Below, piece by piece: positions 10,124-18,397 of a stretch of 64,000 nt of DNA. Each line of letters begins with the position of its first letter. Position 1 is the stretch's first letter. Source of the stretch: CAWJFJ01 sp963800065 (lineage in GTDB: Bacteria > Actinomycetota > Acidimicrobiia > Acidimicrobiales > UBA8190); the NCBI GenBank assembly GCA_963800065.1, contig CAWCZO010000008.1, forward strand, positions 558,001-622,000, written 5' to 3'. Both the position numbers and the translations under genes were made by a program. The notes under the pieces are model-generated. The model ran no database searches. It saw only the letters and a program-made list of their open reading frames with translations, and had not been told where the DNA came from.

Positions 10124-11164
10124 TCAGCGCTTGGCGATCTCCTCGTAGAGTTCGACGTGCTCGGCCACCATGCGCTCGGTGGAGAAGTACCCCTCCACCG
10201 CCGCCCGGCAGTCCTGGCGACGGAGTTCGCCGAGGCGTCCGAGCGCCTCCACCATGGCGGCGTCGTCATCGCACAGAAAGCCGGTGGTCCCGTCGTCGAC
10301 CACCTCGGGGGCGGCTCCTTCCGGGAAGGCCAGGACGGGCGTGCCACAGGCCATGGCTTCGAGCATGACCATGCCGAACGGCTCGTTCCAGCGGATGGGG
10401 AACAGCAGCGCGCTGGCGTTGGCCAGCAGTTCGACCTTGCGTTCGTGCGGGACCTCGCCCAGATAGACGGCGTCGGGTCCGAGGAGCGGTGCCACTTGAC
10501 GGTCGAAGTAGGAGCGTTCCCACGGTTCGCGCATCTTGGCCGCCAGGAGAAGCCTGAAGCCCGCCGCCCGGGCCACGGCGATGGCCCGGTGCGCTCCCTT
10601 GTCCGCCGACATGCGCCCCAGGAAGACCAGGTACTCGCCTTCGGCGTCACCGCCGCCGTCGCCGAGCGGGAAGGCCGACGCATCGAGTCCGTGATGGATG
10701 ACCCTGGTGATGGGGACGTCCGGCGCCGCCCGCTGCTGCGCGTGGGAGATGGCGATGATGGGGACGCGGGGCCCCAATGCCGAGTAGAGATCAGTGAGCT
10801 CGTCGTTGAACGGTCCGTGGATGGTGGTGACCACCGGCAACCCGGGAAAGTGCTCGGAGTAGAAGGGTCCCATCACGGTGTGATCGTGGACCACGTCATG
10901 GTCGGCCACGGCGGCGTAGGCATGGATCACATGGCGCAGCTCGGGGACGGCCATGCCGATGCGCATACCCTCGGCATGCTCGAGGGCCCACCGCTTGGGT
11001 ACCGGACAGGTGGAATCGCCTGTGGCGAAGAGCGTCACATCGTGGCCGGCGGCGACCAGGCCGCGCGCCATCTGGTCGACGACCAGTTCGATCCCCCCGT
11101 AGAGGGGGGGAGGGATCGGTGTCCAGGGAGGGGCGATGAGGGCGATCCGCATGTTCTGATTCAA
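10124..11164 (-). CDS. glycosyltransferase family 4 protein
   Basis: A 346-residue GT-B glycosyltransferase that probably transfers a sugar from a nucleotide donor. The N-terminal acceptor domain opens with MRIALIAPPWTPIPPPLYGG, a form common in GT4 enzymes. The donor domain has the EX7E-type motif in EPFGMVMLEAMACGTPV and the loop PEGAAPEVVDDGTTGFL. The start could be ATG 11164 or Met5 (11152), which fits the family N-terminus better. The natural acceptor cannot be inferred; the family covers cell-envelope glycans and glycolipids. It stands alone on the reverse strand, just left of tRNA-Cys. Confidence 0.88.
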   Translation of the reverse strand: MNQNMRIALIAPPWTPIPPPLYGGIELVVDQMARGLVAAGHDVTLFATGDSTCPVPKRWALEHAEGMRIGMAVPELRHVIHAYAAVADHDVVHDHTVMGPFYSEHFPGLPVVTTIHGPFNDELTDLYSALGPRVPIIAISHAQQRAAPDVPITRVIHHGLDASAFPLGDGGGDAEGEYLVFLGRMSADKGAHRAIAVARAAGFRLLLAAKMREPWERSYFDRQVAPLLGPDAVYLGEVPHERKVELLANASALLFPIRWNEPFGMVMLEAMACGTPVLAFPEGAAPEVVDDGTTGFLCDDDAAMVEALGRLGELRRQDCRAAVEGYFSTERMVAEHVELYEEIAKR

Positions 11165-11289
11165 CCATCAGCGGACCCCCGGCCAGTGCTCTTCGCCGCG
11201 AGATACCTATCAACGCCCTGGCTGTCGCCGGTCAAACCGGCGGCGGGCGGCTGGATGGGGAGCCGGATTCGATAGGCTCGACTCCTTGC

Positions 11290-11361
11290 GGCGGCGTGGC
11301 CGAGTGGTTTAGGCAGGGGCCTGCAAAGCCCCGTACGGCGGTTCGATTCCGCCCGCCGCCT
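11290..11361 (+). tRNA. tRNA-Cys (GCA)
   Basis: A 72-nt cloverleaf with acceptor arms GGCGGCG and CGCCGCC, a D arm GCCG...GGC, the anticodon loop CTGCAAA with anticodon GCA, and a T arm with GGTTCGATTCC. The discriminator base is T, as expected of tRNA-Cys. CCA is encoded at 11362-11364. Confidence 0.95.
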
Positions 11362-11450
11362 CCATATTCCTCTCGGCGGATGCCTCTGGGTGGCCCGGGG
11401 CGCCGCACCGGCGGCCCCTCTGATGCCCGGGTGCGTCGACCAGCCCGGGG

Positions 11451-12320
11451 TCAGGCCGGATCGACCTTGGCGTAGTCCCATACCAGGAAGGCGTCCTCGT
11501 CGGCGCCGAGGATGAGCTTGCCCGGGTGCTGCTTGTCGATGTGGCCGATGAGACCGTTGTAGATCGAGTAGCCCACCAGCTCTTGAAGGCGTCGGGGAAA
11601 GCGCTTGGCGGTCTCCACGGGGATTCCGAGCTGCTGGTTCTCCTGTTGGCGGAGATATCCGGCGCAGTAGTTCATGGCCACCCCCACCCGGCGTCGGTCG
11701 GTCCGGTTGGCCCCGCCACCGTGCCACAGGCTGCCCACCCAGACGAGCACGCTCCCCTTGGTCATCTCGGCCGGGATCGAGTCGTACTGCTCCAGGGGGT
11801 TGGGGGAGTGGTCCGCCAGGTGTGTCCCCGGGCACAGGCGTGTGGCTCCGTTCTCCTCGGTGAAGTCAGTGATGGCCCACATCGTGTTGCAGATGAAGGG
11901 CGGGTGTGGTTTCGGTAGAGCGATGACCTGATCGTCGGCGTGAATGAGCTGTGCGGATTCGTCAGGTCCGATGGCGATGGAGGACAGTGAGGAGATGAGG
12001 AGACCCGGATCGAGAACCTTCTCGACGATGGGGAGGACGTTCGGGTGGACAGGGATCCGTTCGTAGATCTTTCCGTGGACGAGGAGGTTGTAGATCCGCG
12101 TCGTACGGAGGCCCTCGAAGAGGTTGTCGGCGGGGACGATGCCGAGGGCACGTTCGAGCCGGAGCAGGTCGTCGTTCAGTTCGACCACCAGATCGGGTGC
12201 GATGGCGTTCTCGACCACGGTCCAGCCGTCGGTTCGCACACGATCGGCATGGGCTTCGATGGTGGCCTCGTCGAGAGTCCGGGCATCGGTGGTGGCGCCG
12301 GCTGAGATCGAGGTGTCCAT
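11451..12320 (-). CDS. phytanoyl-CoA dioxygenase (PhyH) family protein
   Basis: A 289-residue non-haem Fe(II)/2-oxoglutarate-dependent oxygenase. The iron ligands are readable as H127-x-D129 (LIHADDQ) and H200 (SLWHGGGAN), and an Arg near 210 would bind 2-oxoglutarate. The segment MWAITDFTEENGATRLCPGTH is the family signature. The substrate is not known from sequence; PhyH enzymes hydroxylate lipids or small metabolites. It is a paralogue of the protein at 24049-24819, sharing the HxD, GATR.PGSH-like and VWHGGGAN blocks. The start is ATG 12320. It lies between two tRNA genes. Confidence 0.9.
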   Translation of the reverse strand: MDTSISAGATTDARTLDEATIEAHADRVRTDGWTVVENAIAPDLVVELNDDLLRLERALGIVPADNLFEGLRTTRIYNLLVHGKIYERIPVHPNVLPIVEKVLDPGLLISSLSSIAIGPDESAQLIHADDQVIALPKPHPPFICNTMWAITDFTEENGATRLCPGTHLADHSPNPLEQYDSIPAEMTKGSVLVWVGSLWHGGGANRTDRRRVGVAMNYCAGYLRQQENQQLGIPVETAKRFPRRLQELVGYSIYNGLIGHIDKQHPGKLILGADEDAFLVWDYAKVDPA

Positions 12321-12458
12321 GGTCCCTCCCGGATCGGATCCCCTGCGGTCGGGACAATCGTGCCACGACCAAGGGGGAAGGGGACGTGGTGGGCCGCCGG
12401 CGCACGGGTGATCAGTCCTGGCCCGGACGGGTGCGGTGATACGGTGATGCCGAGTAGG

Positions 12459-12531
12459 GGGCCGTTAGCGCAGTTGGTAGCGCACTTGCATGACGCGCAA
12501 GGGGTCACAGGTTCGAGTCCTGTACGGCCCA
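12459..12531 (+). tRNA. tRNA-Val (GAC)
   Basis: A 73-nt cloverleaf with acceptor arms GGGCCGT and ACGGCCC, an anticodon stem CTTGC/GCAAG around the loop ATGACGC (T33, anticodon GAC), and a T arm with GGTTCGAGTCC. The discriminator is A and CCA is encoded at 12532-12534. Confidence 0.92.
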
Positions 12532-12534
12532 CCA

Positions 12535-12934
12535 AATTAGACCTGGGGAAATTTGACCTGGGGAAACTGCTGCCCGGAAGAATCGGGCTTGTAACCATCC
12601 ACGCCCCCTGACCCCGACGTTCGGCCTACCTGACCGGATTGGGGGGGGTCAGGTCAGATGGCCGGTGCGTGAGCCACGATCGCCGACGAACCCCCATTCC
12701 GTCACTCTGCGAAGTGAGGCGATGACGACGGCAGCTGCCCCGCTTCCGGGTCCTGGCGCAGCCTCCGGAATGGGGAGCCTCTGTAACAGAATGTAGTCAC
12801 TGGCCGTTGTAGCAATTGGTGGTCAATGAGCGGACTGCATCGCAATGTCGTAGCAATCACGGCAGGAGAGGACACCTGAAAACCAGCGCCATTCTTGGTC
12901 AGTGTCTTCGAATCGACAACCGAAAAGGAGAATC
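12535..12934. other. 400-bp non-coding gap after tRNA-Val
   Basis: No convincing gene is seen. It opens with two direct copies of GACCTGGGGAAA (12541-12566 region, 15-bp period), then a small GCCCG/CGGGC hairpin, then AT-richer DNA leading to the secreted-protein gene at 12935. The AAAAGGAG ribosome binding site of that gene is at its right end. Confidence 0.5.
12572..12588 (+). terminator. possible tRNA-Val terminator hairpin
   Basis: GCCCG and CGGGC form a 5-bp stem around a 7-nt loop about 40 bp after the tRNA, followed only by TTGT. The stem is short, so this is a weak candidate. Confidence 0.3.
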
Positions 12935-13315
12935 ATGTCCCGTTTGCTCAAGCTCGCCCTGGCCCTATCCGCCAGCAGCGTCGCCGTGGTCGGACTAGCC
13001 GCCGTTCCGGCCCATGCAAGCACCACGGCTGGAAAACAATCGGCAATCGTCGGTCAACTGGGCTACGAAGGTGGCGCATACCCTGGCGGGTTCCACCCGA
13101 CGTCCGGAACAGTCGAGGTCGAGTTCAATTCCCATCCTCTGGTCCTCGAGAAGCACGTCGGGAAGTCAGGCAACTTCCATATCAAGCTCTCGCCCGGCGG
13201 TTACACCGTGATCGGCTGTGGTCCGTCCGGAAATCAATGCAGCAAACCGCAGGACATCACTCTTGCAGCCGGCGAAGTCGATCACATCCAGCTCGTCTGG
13301 GCGTACGCTCCCTAG
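12935..13315 (+). CDS. small secreted protein with a carboxypeptidase-regulatory-like fold
   Basis: A 126-residue protein with a clear signal peptide: basic MSRLLK, a hydrophobic core, and cleavage after AVPAHA (about residue 28). The mature part has strands of the type SGTVEVEF...GNFHIKLSPGGYTVIGCGPSGNQC, which resembles carboxypeptidase-regulatory or SpaA-like beta-sandwiches, and two cysteines that could form a disulfide. ATG 12935 is chosen because AAAAGGAG lies just upstream; an in-frame GTG at 12902 would add a charged stretch before the signal peptide. The function is unknown. It opens a block of exported proteins. Confidence 0.75.
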   Translation: MSRLLKLALALSASSVAVVGLAAVPAHASTTAGKQSAIVGQLGYEGGAYPGGFHPTSGTVEVEFNSHPLVLEKHVGKSGNFHIKLSPGGYTVIGCGPSGNQCSKPQDITLAAGEVDHIQLVWAYAP

Positions 13316-13808
13316 AGGCGAGGCCCCGCAACGAGCGCTTCTTCGACAGCCCGATCGATCGTCGAAGGTAACGATGACTCGATTTAGAGGGCCTGGAGAT
13401 GGCACCTATCCAGTTTTCGCACCAATCCCGCGGATCGTGCCAGGCCGGAAAGACCGGAACAGGCGAACGAGCGGGGCCACGCTGCGATCCGCCTCGCCCG
13501 AGTACGGACCCATCGGGTCGCCGGACCCGTGCGAGGAATGCGATTCCCAAGGAGACGTAGCACCGTGCACCGCCTGATTCGATAGGTGTCCGGCTCGGAT
13601 TCCAGTCGCGGATCATCGGTCCCTGCACTGGCGACGAACCTTGACACCGCGAACACGAGGGGCGAGGCTCTCATGCGACGTACGTTCTCCTCAAAATGGG
13701 GGAGGACCTACGCCAAGAGAAGGGTCACACCTCGGCTCGTCACAACGCCGAGTGTTAAGATTCTCGTAAACGATGAACCAAAAAACTAGGTAAACACGGG
13801 AGGGAAAC
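13316..13808. other. 490-bp gap without a supported gene
   Basis: Open frames here have no start signal and no recognisable product. Base composition drops towards the right end, where TTAAGATTCTCGTAAACGAT (about 13753-13772) lies 40-50 bp before the next start and may hold the promoter of the secreted-protein gene at 13809. Confidence 0.4.
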
Positions 13809-14270
13809 ATGCGTCGTTCAGTACCCGTTCGGGCCGGACTGATCTTGGCCGTATTCTCGCTGTTGGTGACCGTTCTCGGCTTTGGAGGGGTTGCCTCCGC
13901 CGGAGCGCCGGATGTGTCGTGCCCGTCGTTCTCAGCCAACACCTCGGGCCACGGCTCGGTTACGAATTGCACCGACCTGGCCAATACCGGCGGTAGTGGG
14001 ACGTTGGTCATCAGCGTCAAGTCGTTGAAGGGAACCATTACGTGGAACGGTACCGGCACGACGAAATACACGGACAAGGAGAAGACGGTGACCCCCAACC
14101 TGTGCAGCGGAGGGGCCATTGAGATCGCATCGACGGCTACCGTCACCAAGGGAACCGGAGCAGCAGGCAAGTCCATCAAGAAGGGCAACAAGGGAACCAC
14201 GGACATCTGCTACAACAAGTCGACCACGGTCGTCACTCTGGCTCCCGGTGAAGCCGACTGGTCCATCTGA
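13809..14270 (+). CDS. secreted four-cysteine protein, paralogue A
   Basis: A 153-residue protein with a signal peptide (MRRSVPVRAG, a hydrophobic core to about 28, then ASA|GAP). The mature part is Gly/Thr/Ser/Lys-rich with exactly four cysteines: VSC, NCTDLANTGGSGT, NLCSGG and DICYN. The same four-cysteine layout and the CxDxANTGG block recur in the proteins at 14649 and 20163, so the three form a paralogous family. Paralogue A is the most diverged: its middle reads ITWNGTGTTKY where the others read SWAS. GGGAGGGAAAC precedes the ATG. The function is unknown; an extracellular beta-rich protein with two disulfides is a reasonable inference. Confidence 0.75.
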   Translation: MRRSVPVRAGLILAVFSLLVTVLGFGGVASAGAPDVSCPSFSANTSGHGSVTNCTDLANTGGSGTLVISVKSLKGTITWNGTGTTKYTDKEKTVTPNLCSGGAIEIASTATVTKGTGAAGKSIKKGNKGTTDICYNKSTTVVTLAPGEADWSI

Positions 14271-14326
14271 GCGAGCTTTCGCCGGAATATGACATGAACC
14301 CGTAGTCGTCCCCGGGTTCGCGGAAG

Positions 14327-14388
14327 GCGCCTCCCCGGCTGGGAGGATTGCGATACTGAGTCGCAATCTCCCAGTTCCGGGGAGGCGC
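14327..14388 (+). terminator. long hairpin terminator after paralogue A
   Basis: A long imperfect stem: outer arms GCGCCTCCCCGG and CCGGGGAGGCGC, inner arms CTGGGAG-ATTGCGA and TCGCAATCTCCCAG, with a TACTGAG loop. It begins 56 bp after the stop codon and is followed by TTTCTG. It is well placed to end the transcript of the secreted-protein gene. Confidence 0.7.
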
Positions 14389-14615
14389 TTTCTGTAAGGC
14401 GGCCGCCCATCGACCACGGATCGCCAGACTCGTATCCGCAGCCGGGCCCACGTCACCAAAGGCGCCAGGCCGCTTGACTCCAGGGCTGCCCCGCGACGGA
14501 AGGACAGGAAGAATCCCTGGTCAGAGCGTCCGTGTAACGGAACGGGGCCTCTCAGCGCTCTATAAGCAGAGCGTGTTGCGACGCTGTAGTGACCACAACG
14601 GACCGCGGACGTGAT
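14389..14615. other. leader and promoter region of paralogue B
   Basis: There is no gene here. Between the terminator and the start at 14649 lies DNA that must hold the promoter of paralogue B. TATAAGC near 14560 is a possible -10 element on the forward strand. Confidence 0.35.
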
Positions 14616-14627
14616 TTACGGTCGCGG
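14616..14627 (+). promoter_or_regulatory. leader motif shared with paralogue C
   Basis: TTACGGTCGCGG ends 21 nt before the ATG of paralogue B. The identical 12-mer occurs on the other strand at 20186-20197, 22 nt before the proposed start of paralogue C. Both are followed by a GGGGG ribosome binding site. Conserved sequence and spacing point to a functional leader element, either RNA or a protein-binding site. Confidence 0.5.
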
Positions 14628-14648
14628 AAGAACCTCATAGGGGGATAC

Positions 14649-15110
14649 ATGAATCGTTCTGGATTGGTCCGGCTCCTGATGGTCCCGGCCCTTGCCGTTC
14701 CCGCCATCGGAGCGAGCCTGGTGTTCGCCGGGCCGGCCACCGCCGGCGCCGTCGTCTGTAACGGAATGTCAGGAAACGCCTCTGGAACTCCGGCTCCGCA
14801 GGTCACCGGTTGCAACGACACCGCCAACACCGGCGGCACGGGCACGTCTAGCGGACGGTTGACCTCGCCCTCTACCATCTCGTGGGCCAGCACCGGCGGC
14901 GGCACCAACACGATCAAGTTCAAGGTCAAGCCCCTCAAGGGCAAGAAGGACAAGTGCGGCGCTGGATTCAGCGAGGAGTCCGTCAAGGGCTCGGTGACCG
15001 GGCACACGGGCAGCGGCAGCTCGGTCTCGGGCAAGGTCTCGGGCGACGTCTGCATCCAAACCTCCACCGGGGACCTGAGCCTCCAGGCGGGGACGACCTT
15101 CAAGCTCTGA
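14649..15110 (+). CDS. secreted four-cysteine protein, paralogue B
   Basis: A 153-residue protein with a signal peptide MNRSGLVRLLMVPALAVPAI and a likely cleavage after ATA (about residue 32). The mature part has four cysteines (VVCNG, GCNDTANTGGTGT, DKCGAG, DVCIQ) and is very close to paralogue C: shared blocks include VRLL.VPALAVPAIGASL, GKKDKCGAG and GHTG.GSSV.GKV. ATAGGGGG precedes the ATG. An in-frame start at 14589 is rejected because it would run through this ribosome binding site. No known family is recognised and the function is unknown. Confidence 0.78.
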   Translation: MNRSGLVRLLMVPALAVPAIGASLVFAGPATAGAVVCNGMSGNASGTPAPQVTGCNDTANTGGTGTSSGRLTSPSTISWASTGGGTNTIKFKVKPLKGKKDKCGAGFSEESVKGSVTGHTGSGSSVSGKVSGDVCIQTSTGDLSLQAGTTFKL

Positions 15111-15174
15111 GCTGATCCACAACCGGACGGGGCGCACGCCCTATCCGGCTCCGAAGGCCGATAAGCGCGAATAC

Positions 15175-15213
15175 CGGGAGATCCCGCTCCCCCCGGGGGG
15201 GCGGGATCTCCCG
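15175..15213 (+). terminator. perfect 39-nt hairpin after paralogue B
   Basis: 13-nt arms CGGGAGATCCCGC and GCGGGATCTCCCG enclose TCCCCCCGGGGGG, which can itself pair. It lies 65 bp after the stop of paralogue B and has no T-tract. The stem is perfect and very stable, so termination or mRNA 3'-end protection is likely. Confidence 0.65.
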
Positions 15214-15527
15214 CGTGGTGACTCATCCGTGGCGATGATCGCAAGGGGCAAAGGCGTCACCCGCCGGCCCCGCCCATGGGGCCTTCCAGGCATGAAGGGC
15301 GCCACGTCGTCGTCCCGCTCGTCCTCCCAGCGTCCGCTACAGTTTTCTGCGGTGCGATCGGGTGACCGGGGAGCACTCCTGGTCAGTGGGTGGGACTCGG
15401 GGCGGATGGGGGCTGGAATGCGACGAGGCCATTCGGTGGGGAGTCCGCCGGGAGCATCGGGGACGTACGCCGAGTGACCGAGGGGGACGACCCGGCGGCA
15501 TCCAGCAGGCCAGCCGACGTGGGAGTG
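15214..15527. other. gap before the membrane-protein gene
   Basis: No gene is supported if the next CDS starts at 15528. The reading frame of that CDS is open from 15390 and has a GTG at 15474, so part of this stretch may be coding. Confidence 0.4.
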
Positions 15528-17609
15528 ATGGACGAGGACGCCGAGACGCGGCGGCGCACCCCCCGTAGAGGGCGTCCGCCCTCGAGCGACCGCCGTCGCT
15601 TCGTCAATGCCGTCACCGTCGGTCTGGCGGCCGCCCTGATCCCGTACCTGTGGATCCTGTGGGACGTGTGGGACGGGATTCCCCATCCATTTCGTAGCAC
15701 CAGCCCCGGGAACAGGTTCTACGACCTGCAGGGCCGGGCCATGCTCCACGGGCATCTCTGGGTGCCGACCGGCTCCTTGAGCATCGAAGGCTTCGTGCAC
15801 GACGGCCGCACCTACACGTACTTCGGGATCTTCCCGTCACTGATCCGCTTGCCCATCCTGCTCATCACCTCCAAGCTCGACGGGCGCCTGACCGCTCCGT
15901 ACATGCTGCTGGGCTGGCTGGTGGCCGGGGTCTTCTGCGCGCTGCTGCTGTGGCGGGTGCGGATGGTGCTGCGGGGACCGGTGGCGCTGGGCCGGATGGA
16001 GGCGTCCTCGTACGGCCTGCTGGTGGCCACCATGATGGGCGGCTCGGTGTTCGTCTATCTGGCCTCGGACGCCTGGGTCTACCACGAGGACCTGGTGTGG
16101 AGCGTGGCGCTCACCGTGGGCAGCATGTTCGCGCTGCTGGGGGTGATGGAGAGACCGTCGCGGCGCAGGGTGTGGGTCTGCGGGGTCCTGGTCCTGGCGG
16201 CCAGCCTCAACCGCCTGCCCACCGGCTACGCCTGCATCGCCGGCGCCCTGCTGGTGGCCGGGTGGTTCGCCCTCGGGCGCGGGGGCGACGAGAGTAAGCG
16301 CTGGGTTCTCCCCATGGTGGCGGTCGGGGTCGTGCCCCTCATCGCCCTCACCGTGATCAACGAACTCAAGTTCGGCGTCCTCTTCGGGGTCCCGCTCAGC
16401 GAACAGGTTTTCACCCACGTGAACGCCCACCGGCGGGCCGCCCTGGCGGCCAGCGGGGGCAAGGGGTACGGCTTGCAGTTCCTGCCCAGTACGGCGCTGG
16501 CCTATCTGTGGCCGGGGGGGATCCGCCTCACCTCGGTGTTCCCCTTCATCACCCTGCCGGCCGAGCCGGCCCGGGCGGTGGGCAGCGTCATCCTCGACCG
16601 CGCCAACCGCACGGCCAGCCTGACGGCGTCCATGCCCCTGCTGTTCCTTCTCACGTGCTGGGGCGTCTTCGCCTCCTTCCGGCGCCGGACCCTCGGCCGG
16701 GGGTCCATGACCCGCCTCATCGTGGTGGCGGCGGTCCTCGGTTGCGGCCCCGTCATGATCTTCGACTACATCTCCAACCGTTACCTGGCCGACTTCCTCC
16801 CCTTCCTCATCGTGGCCAGCGCCGTCGGCCTGGTCGACGTGTGGGGCCGCACCCTCACCTGGGGGCGTTCCGGGCGCCGCCTGCTGGTGGGTGCGGTGGC
16901 CGTGCTGACGGTGGTGTCCATGGTCGTCAATCTGGCCGTGGCCAGCACCCCCCAGCCCAACTGGTCGAAGGGCGAAGCGCTGGCCTACGTGAAACGGCAG
17001 GTGAGCTTCGCCAATCTCCTGGGGCTCCCCCTGACCGGGAACATCGTGCACGGAGAGCGCCTCCCTTACTACGCGCCGGCCGACACGCTGTTCGAAGTGG
17101 GAGATTGCAAGGCCCTCTACATCTCCAACGGCGAGAGCAACGCCACCTTCCCCACGCAGCAGCTGGAACACAAGACGTGGTTCCCGCTCGAGCGTCCAGC
17201 CGGCGTCGAACACGATTTCTCCATCAAGATCGATTCGTCACTGGCCGGGACGACACGACGGTTCCCCATCATGACCATCGGCCGGGACACCATCTCCATG
17301 ACGACCAAGGGTTCGAGTCACATCCTCTTCGTTCTCTCCGGTCCGCACCTTTACGACGTCGGCACCAAGACGATCAAGGTGAAACCGGGGAGGACCTACC
17401 CGGTCGTCGTCAGCGCCGACCCCTATCTCCAGGTTCTCACCGTTTCCGCCCGGGGGATAACGTCCCTCCTGTCCGTTCTCCCGAGCGGGCACCCCACCGT
17501 CCTCTCCTTGCACACCGTGCCCGGTGTGCCCGTGTCGTTCACTGTTGTCAACAAGAAACAGAGTTCGCAGAAGAAGTCGCTGTGCCAGGACGTGGTGAGC
17601 GCCGGGTGA
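15528..17609 (+). CDS. large polytopic membrane protein, GT-C-like layout
   Basis: A 693-residue protein from ATG 15528 (GTG 15474 would add 18 residues). After a basic N-terminus there are about ten membrane segments between residues 25 and 480, with a long first outer loop containing DLQGRAMLHGHLWVP and a YHEDLVWS motif, then a C-terminal extracellular domain of ~200 residues. The layout resembles GT-C glycosyltransferases of the cell envelope, but no decisive catalytic motif was found, so the assignment stays open. Its stop overlaps a GTG start of the next gene, suggesting co-transcription. Confidence 0.7.
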   Translation: MDEDAETRRRTPRRGRPPSSDRRRFVNAVTVGLAAALIPYLWILWDVWDGIPHPFRSTSPGNRFYDLQGRAMLHGHLWVPTGSLSIEGFVHDGRTYTYFGIFPSLIRLPILLITSKLDGRLTAPYMLLGWLVAGVFCALLLWRVRMVLRGPVALGRMEASSYGLLVATMMGGSVFVYLASDAWVYHEDLVWSVALTVGSMFALLGVMERPSRRRVWVCGVLVLAASLNRLPTGYACIAGALLVAGWFALGRGGDESKRWVLPMVAVGVVPLIALTVINELKFGVLFGVPLSEQVFTHVNAHRRAALAASGGKGYGLQFLPSTALAYLWPGGIRLTSVFPFITLPAEPARAVGSVILDRANRTASLTASMPLLFLLTCWGVFASFRRRTLGRGSMTRLIVVAAVLGCGPVMIFDYISNRYLADFLPFLIVASAVGLVDVWGRTLTWGRSGRRLLVGAVAVLTVVSMVVNLAVASTPQPNWSKGEALAYVKRQVSFANLLGLPLTGNIVHGERLPYYAPADTLFEVGDCKALYISNGESNATFPTQQLEHKTWFPLERPAGVEHDFSIKIDSSLAGTTRRFPIMTIGRDTISMTTKGSSHILFVLSGPHLYDVGTKTIKVKPGRTYPVVVSADPYLQVLTVSARGITSLLSVLPSGHPTVLSLHTVPGVPVSFTVVNKKQSSQKKSLCQDVVSAG

Positions 17610-18289
17610 GATTGGCAAGGGAAGTCGCCATGGACCCGGACATGGAGGAGATCCACGACGGGGACACGGTCTGGCGCTTCGAACGGGACTTCCTGACTTC
17701 GACATGGGCTTGTCTCTGGGGTCGGGGTTGCCTGGGCATCGGTCCCGAAGAGGCGGAGCATCTCGGCCTCGGATGCTGCTCCATCGGCGCCGACCTGGGC
17801 GATGAGGACGAAGCGCGCGTGATCTCCGCTCTGGCGGCCACGTTGTCACCAGCCCGGTTCGAGCGGCACGCCGAGGCGGGCCAGGGGGGCATCTTCTCCG
17901 ACGCCGACCGCACCCACACCCGCGTGGTCGATGGCGCCTGCATCTTCCTCAACCGGCCCGGATTCGCCGGTGGCTCCGGCTGTGCGCTCCACCTGGCCGC
18001 CGACGAGGCGGGCGAGTCGCGCATCGAATGGAAGCCGTCGGTGTGTTGGCAACTGCCCATAAGGGTGGACTGGGAGGCGGGCGCCGACGATACCGAGGTG
18101 GCGACGGTGCGCCGCTGGACACGCCGCGACTGGGGTGCCGAGGGCGAGACGATGGCCTGGTGCTGTACGGAAGGTCCGTTGGCCTACGTGGGTGACGGTC
18201 CGGTGATCGACTCGCTGCGCCCGGAGCTCGAAGCGATCGTCGGAACCGAGGTCTACGTCGAGTTGCGCCGCCGGATGAATCGGCCGTGA
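17606..18289 (+). CDS. cysteine-rich conserved protein, possibly metal-binding
   Basis: A protein of 219 residues (ATG 17630) or 227 residues (GTG 17606, overlapping the previous stop as GTGA). The first part carries several cysteines (CLWGRGCLGIG, LGCCSIGADLGD); the middle has CIFLN...GSGCALH and the stretch KPSVCWQLPIRVDWE. The spacing CC...C..LN...C.LH...KP..C...P is reminiscent of YkgJ/DUF3109-type zinc/iron-binding proteins. There is no signal peptide, so it is cytoplasmic. Its role is unknown; the overlap suggests it is expressed with the membrane protein upstream. Confidence 0.65.
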   Translation: MRLAREVAMDPDMEEIHDGDTVWRFERDFLTSTWACLWGRGCLGIGPEEAEHLGLGCCSIGADLGDEDEARVISALAATLSPARFERHAEAGQGGIFSDADRTHTRVVDGACIFLNRPGFAGGSGCALHLAADEAGESRIEWKPSVCWQLPIRVDWEAGADDTEVATVRRWTRRDWGAEGETMAWCCTEGPLAYVGDGPVIDSLRPELEAIVGTEVYVELRRRMNRP

Positions 18290-18397
18290 GTGCCCAGAAT
18301 CTGAATAACCGCGTGGGGACTAGAATGTCTGCCACCTGCGGGGGGCAGGTTGGTGGATGGGCACCTTCGCTCCGCGTGCGCCACGGGAGGCCGAAGG

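Noticed and set aside
12541..12566. two GACCTGGGGAAA copies after tRNA-Val(GAC) as a CRISPR or att site
   Set aside because: Only two 12-bp copies with a 3-bp spacer; too short for a CRISPR and not matching the tRNA 3' end.
13384..13674. short frames in the 13.3-13.8 kb gap as genes
   Set aside because: No start signals, no signal peptide, and overlapping frames on both strands look equally random.
15837..17213. 458-codon reverse-strand frame inside the membrane-protein gene
   Set aside because: His/Gln/Gly-rich shadow translation; the forward frame has clear membrane segments.
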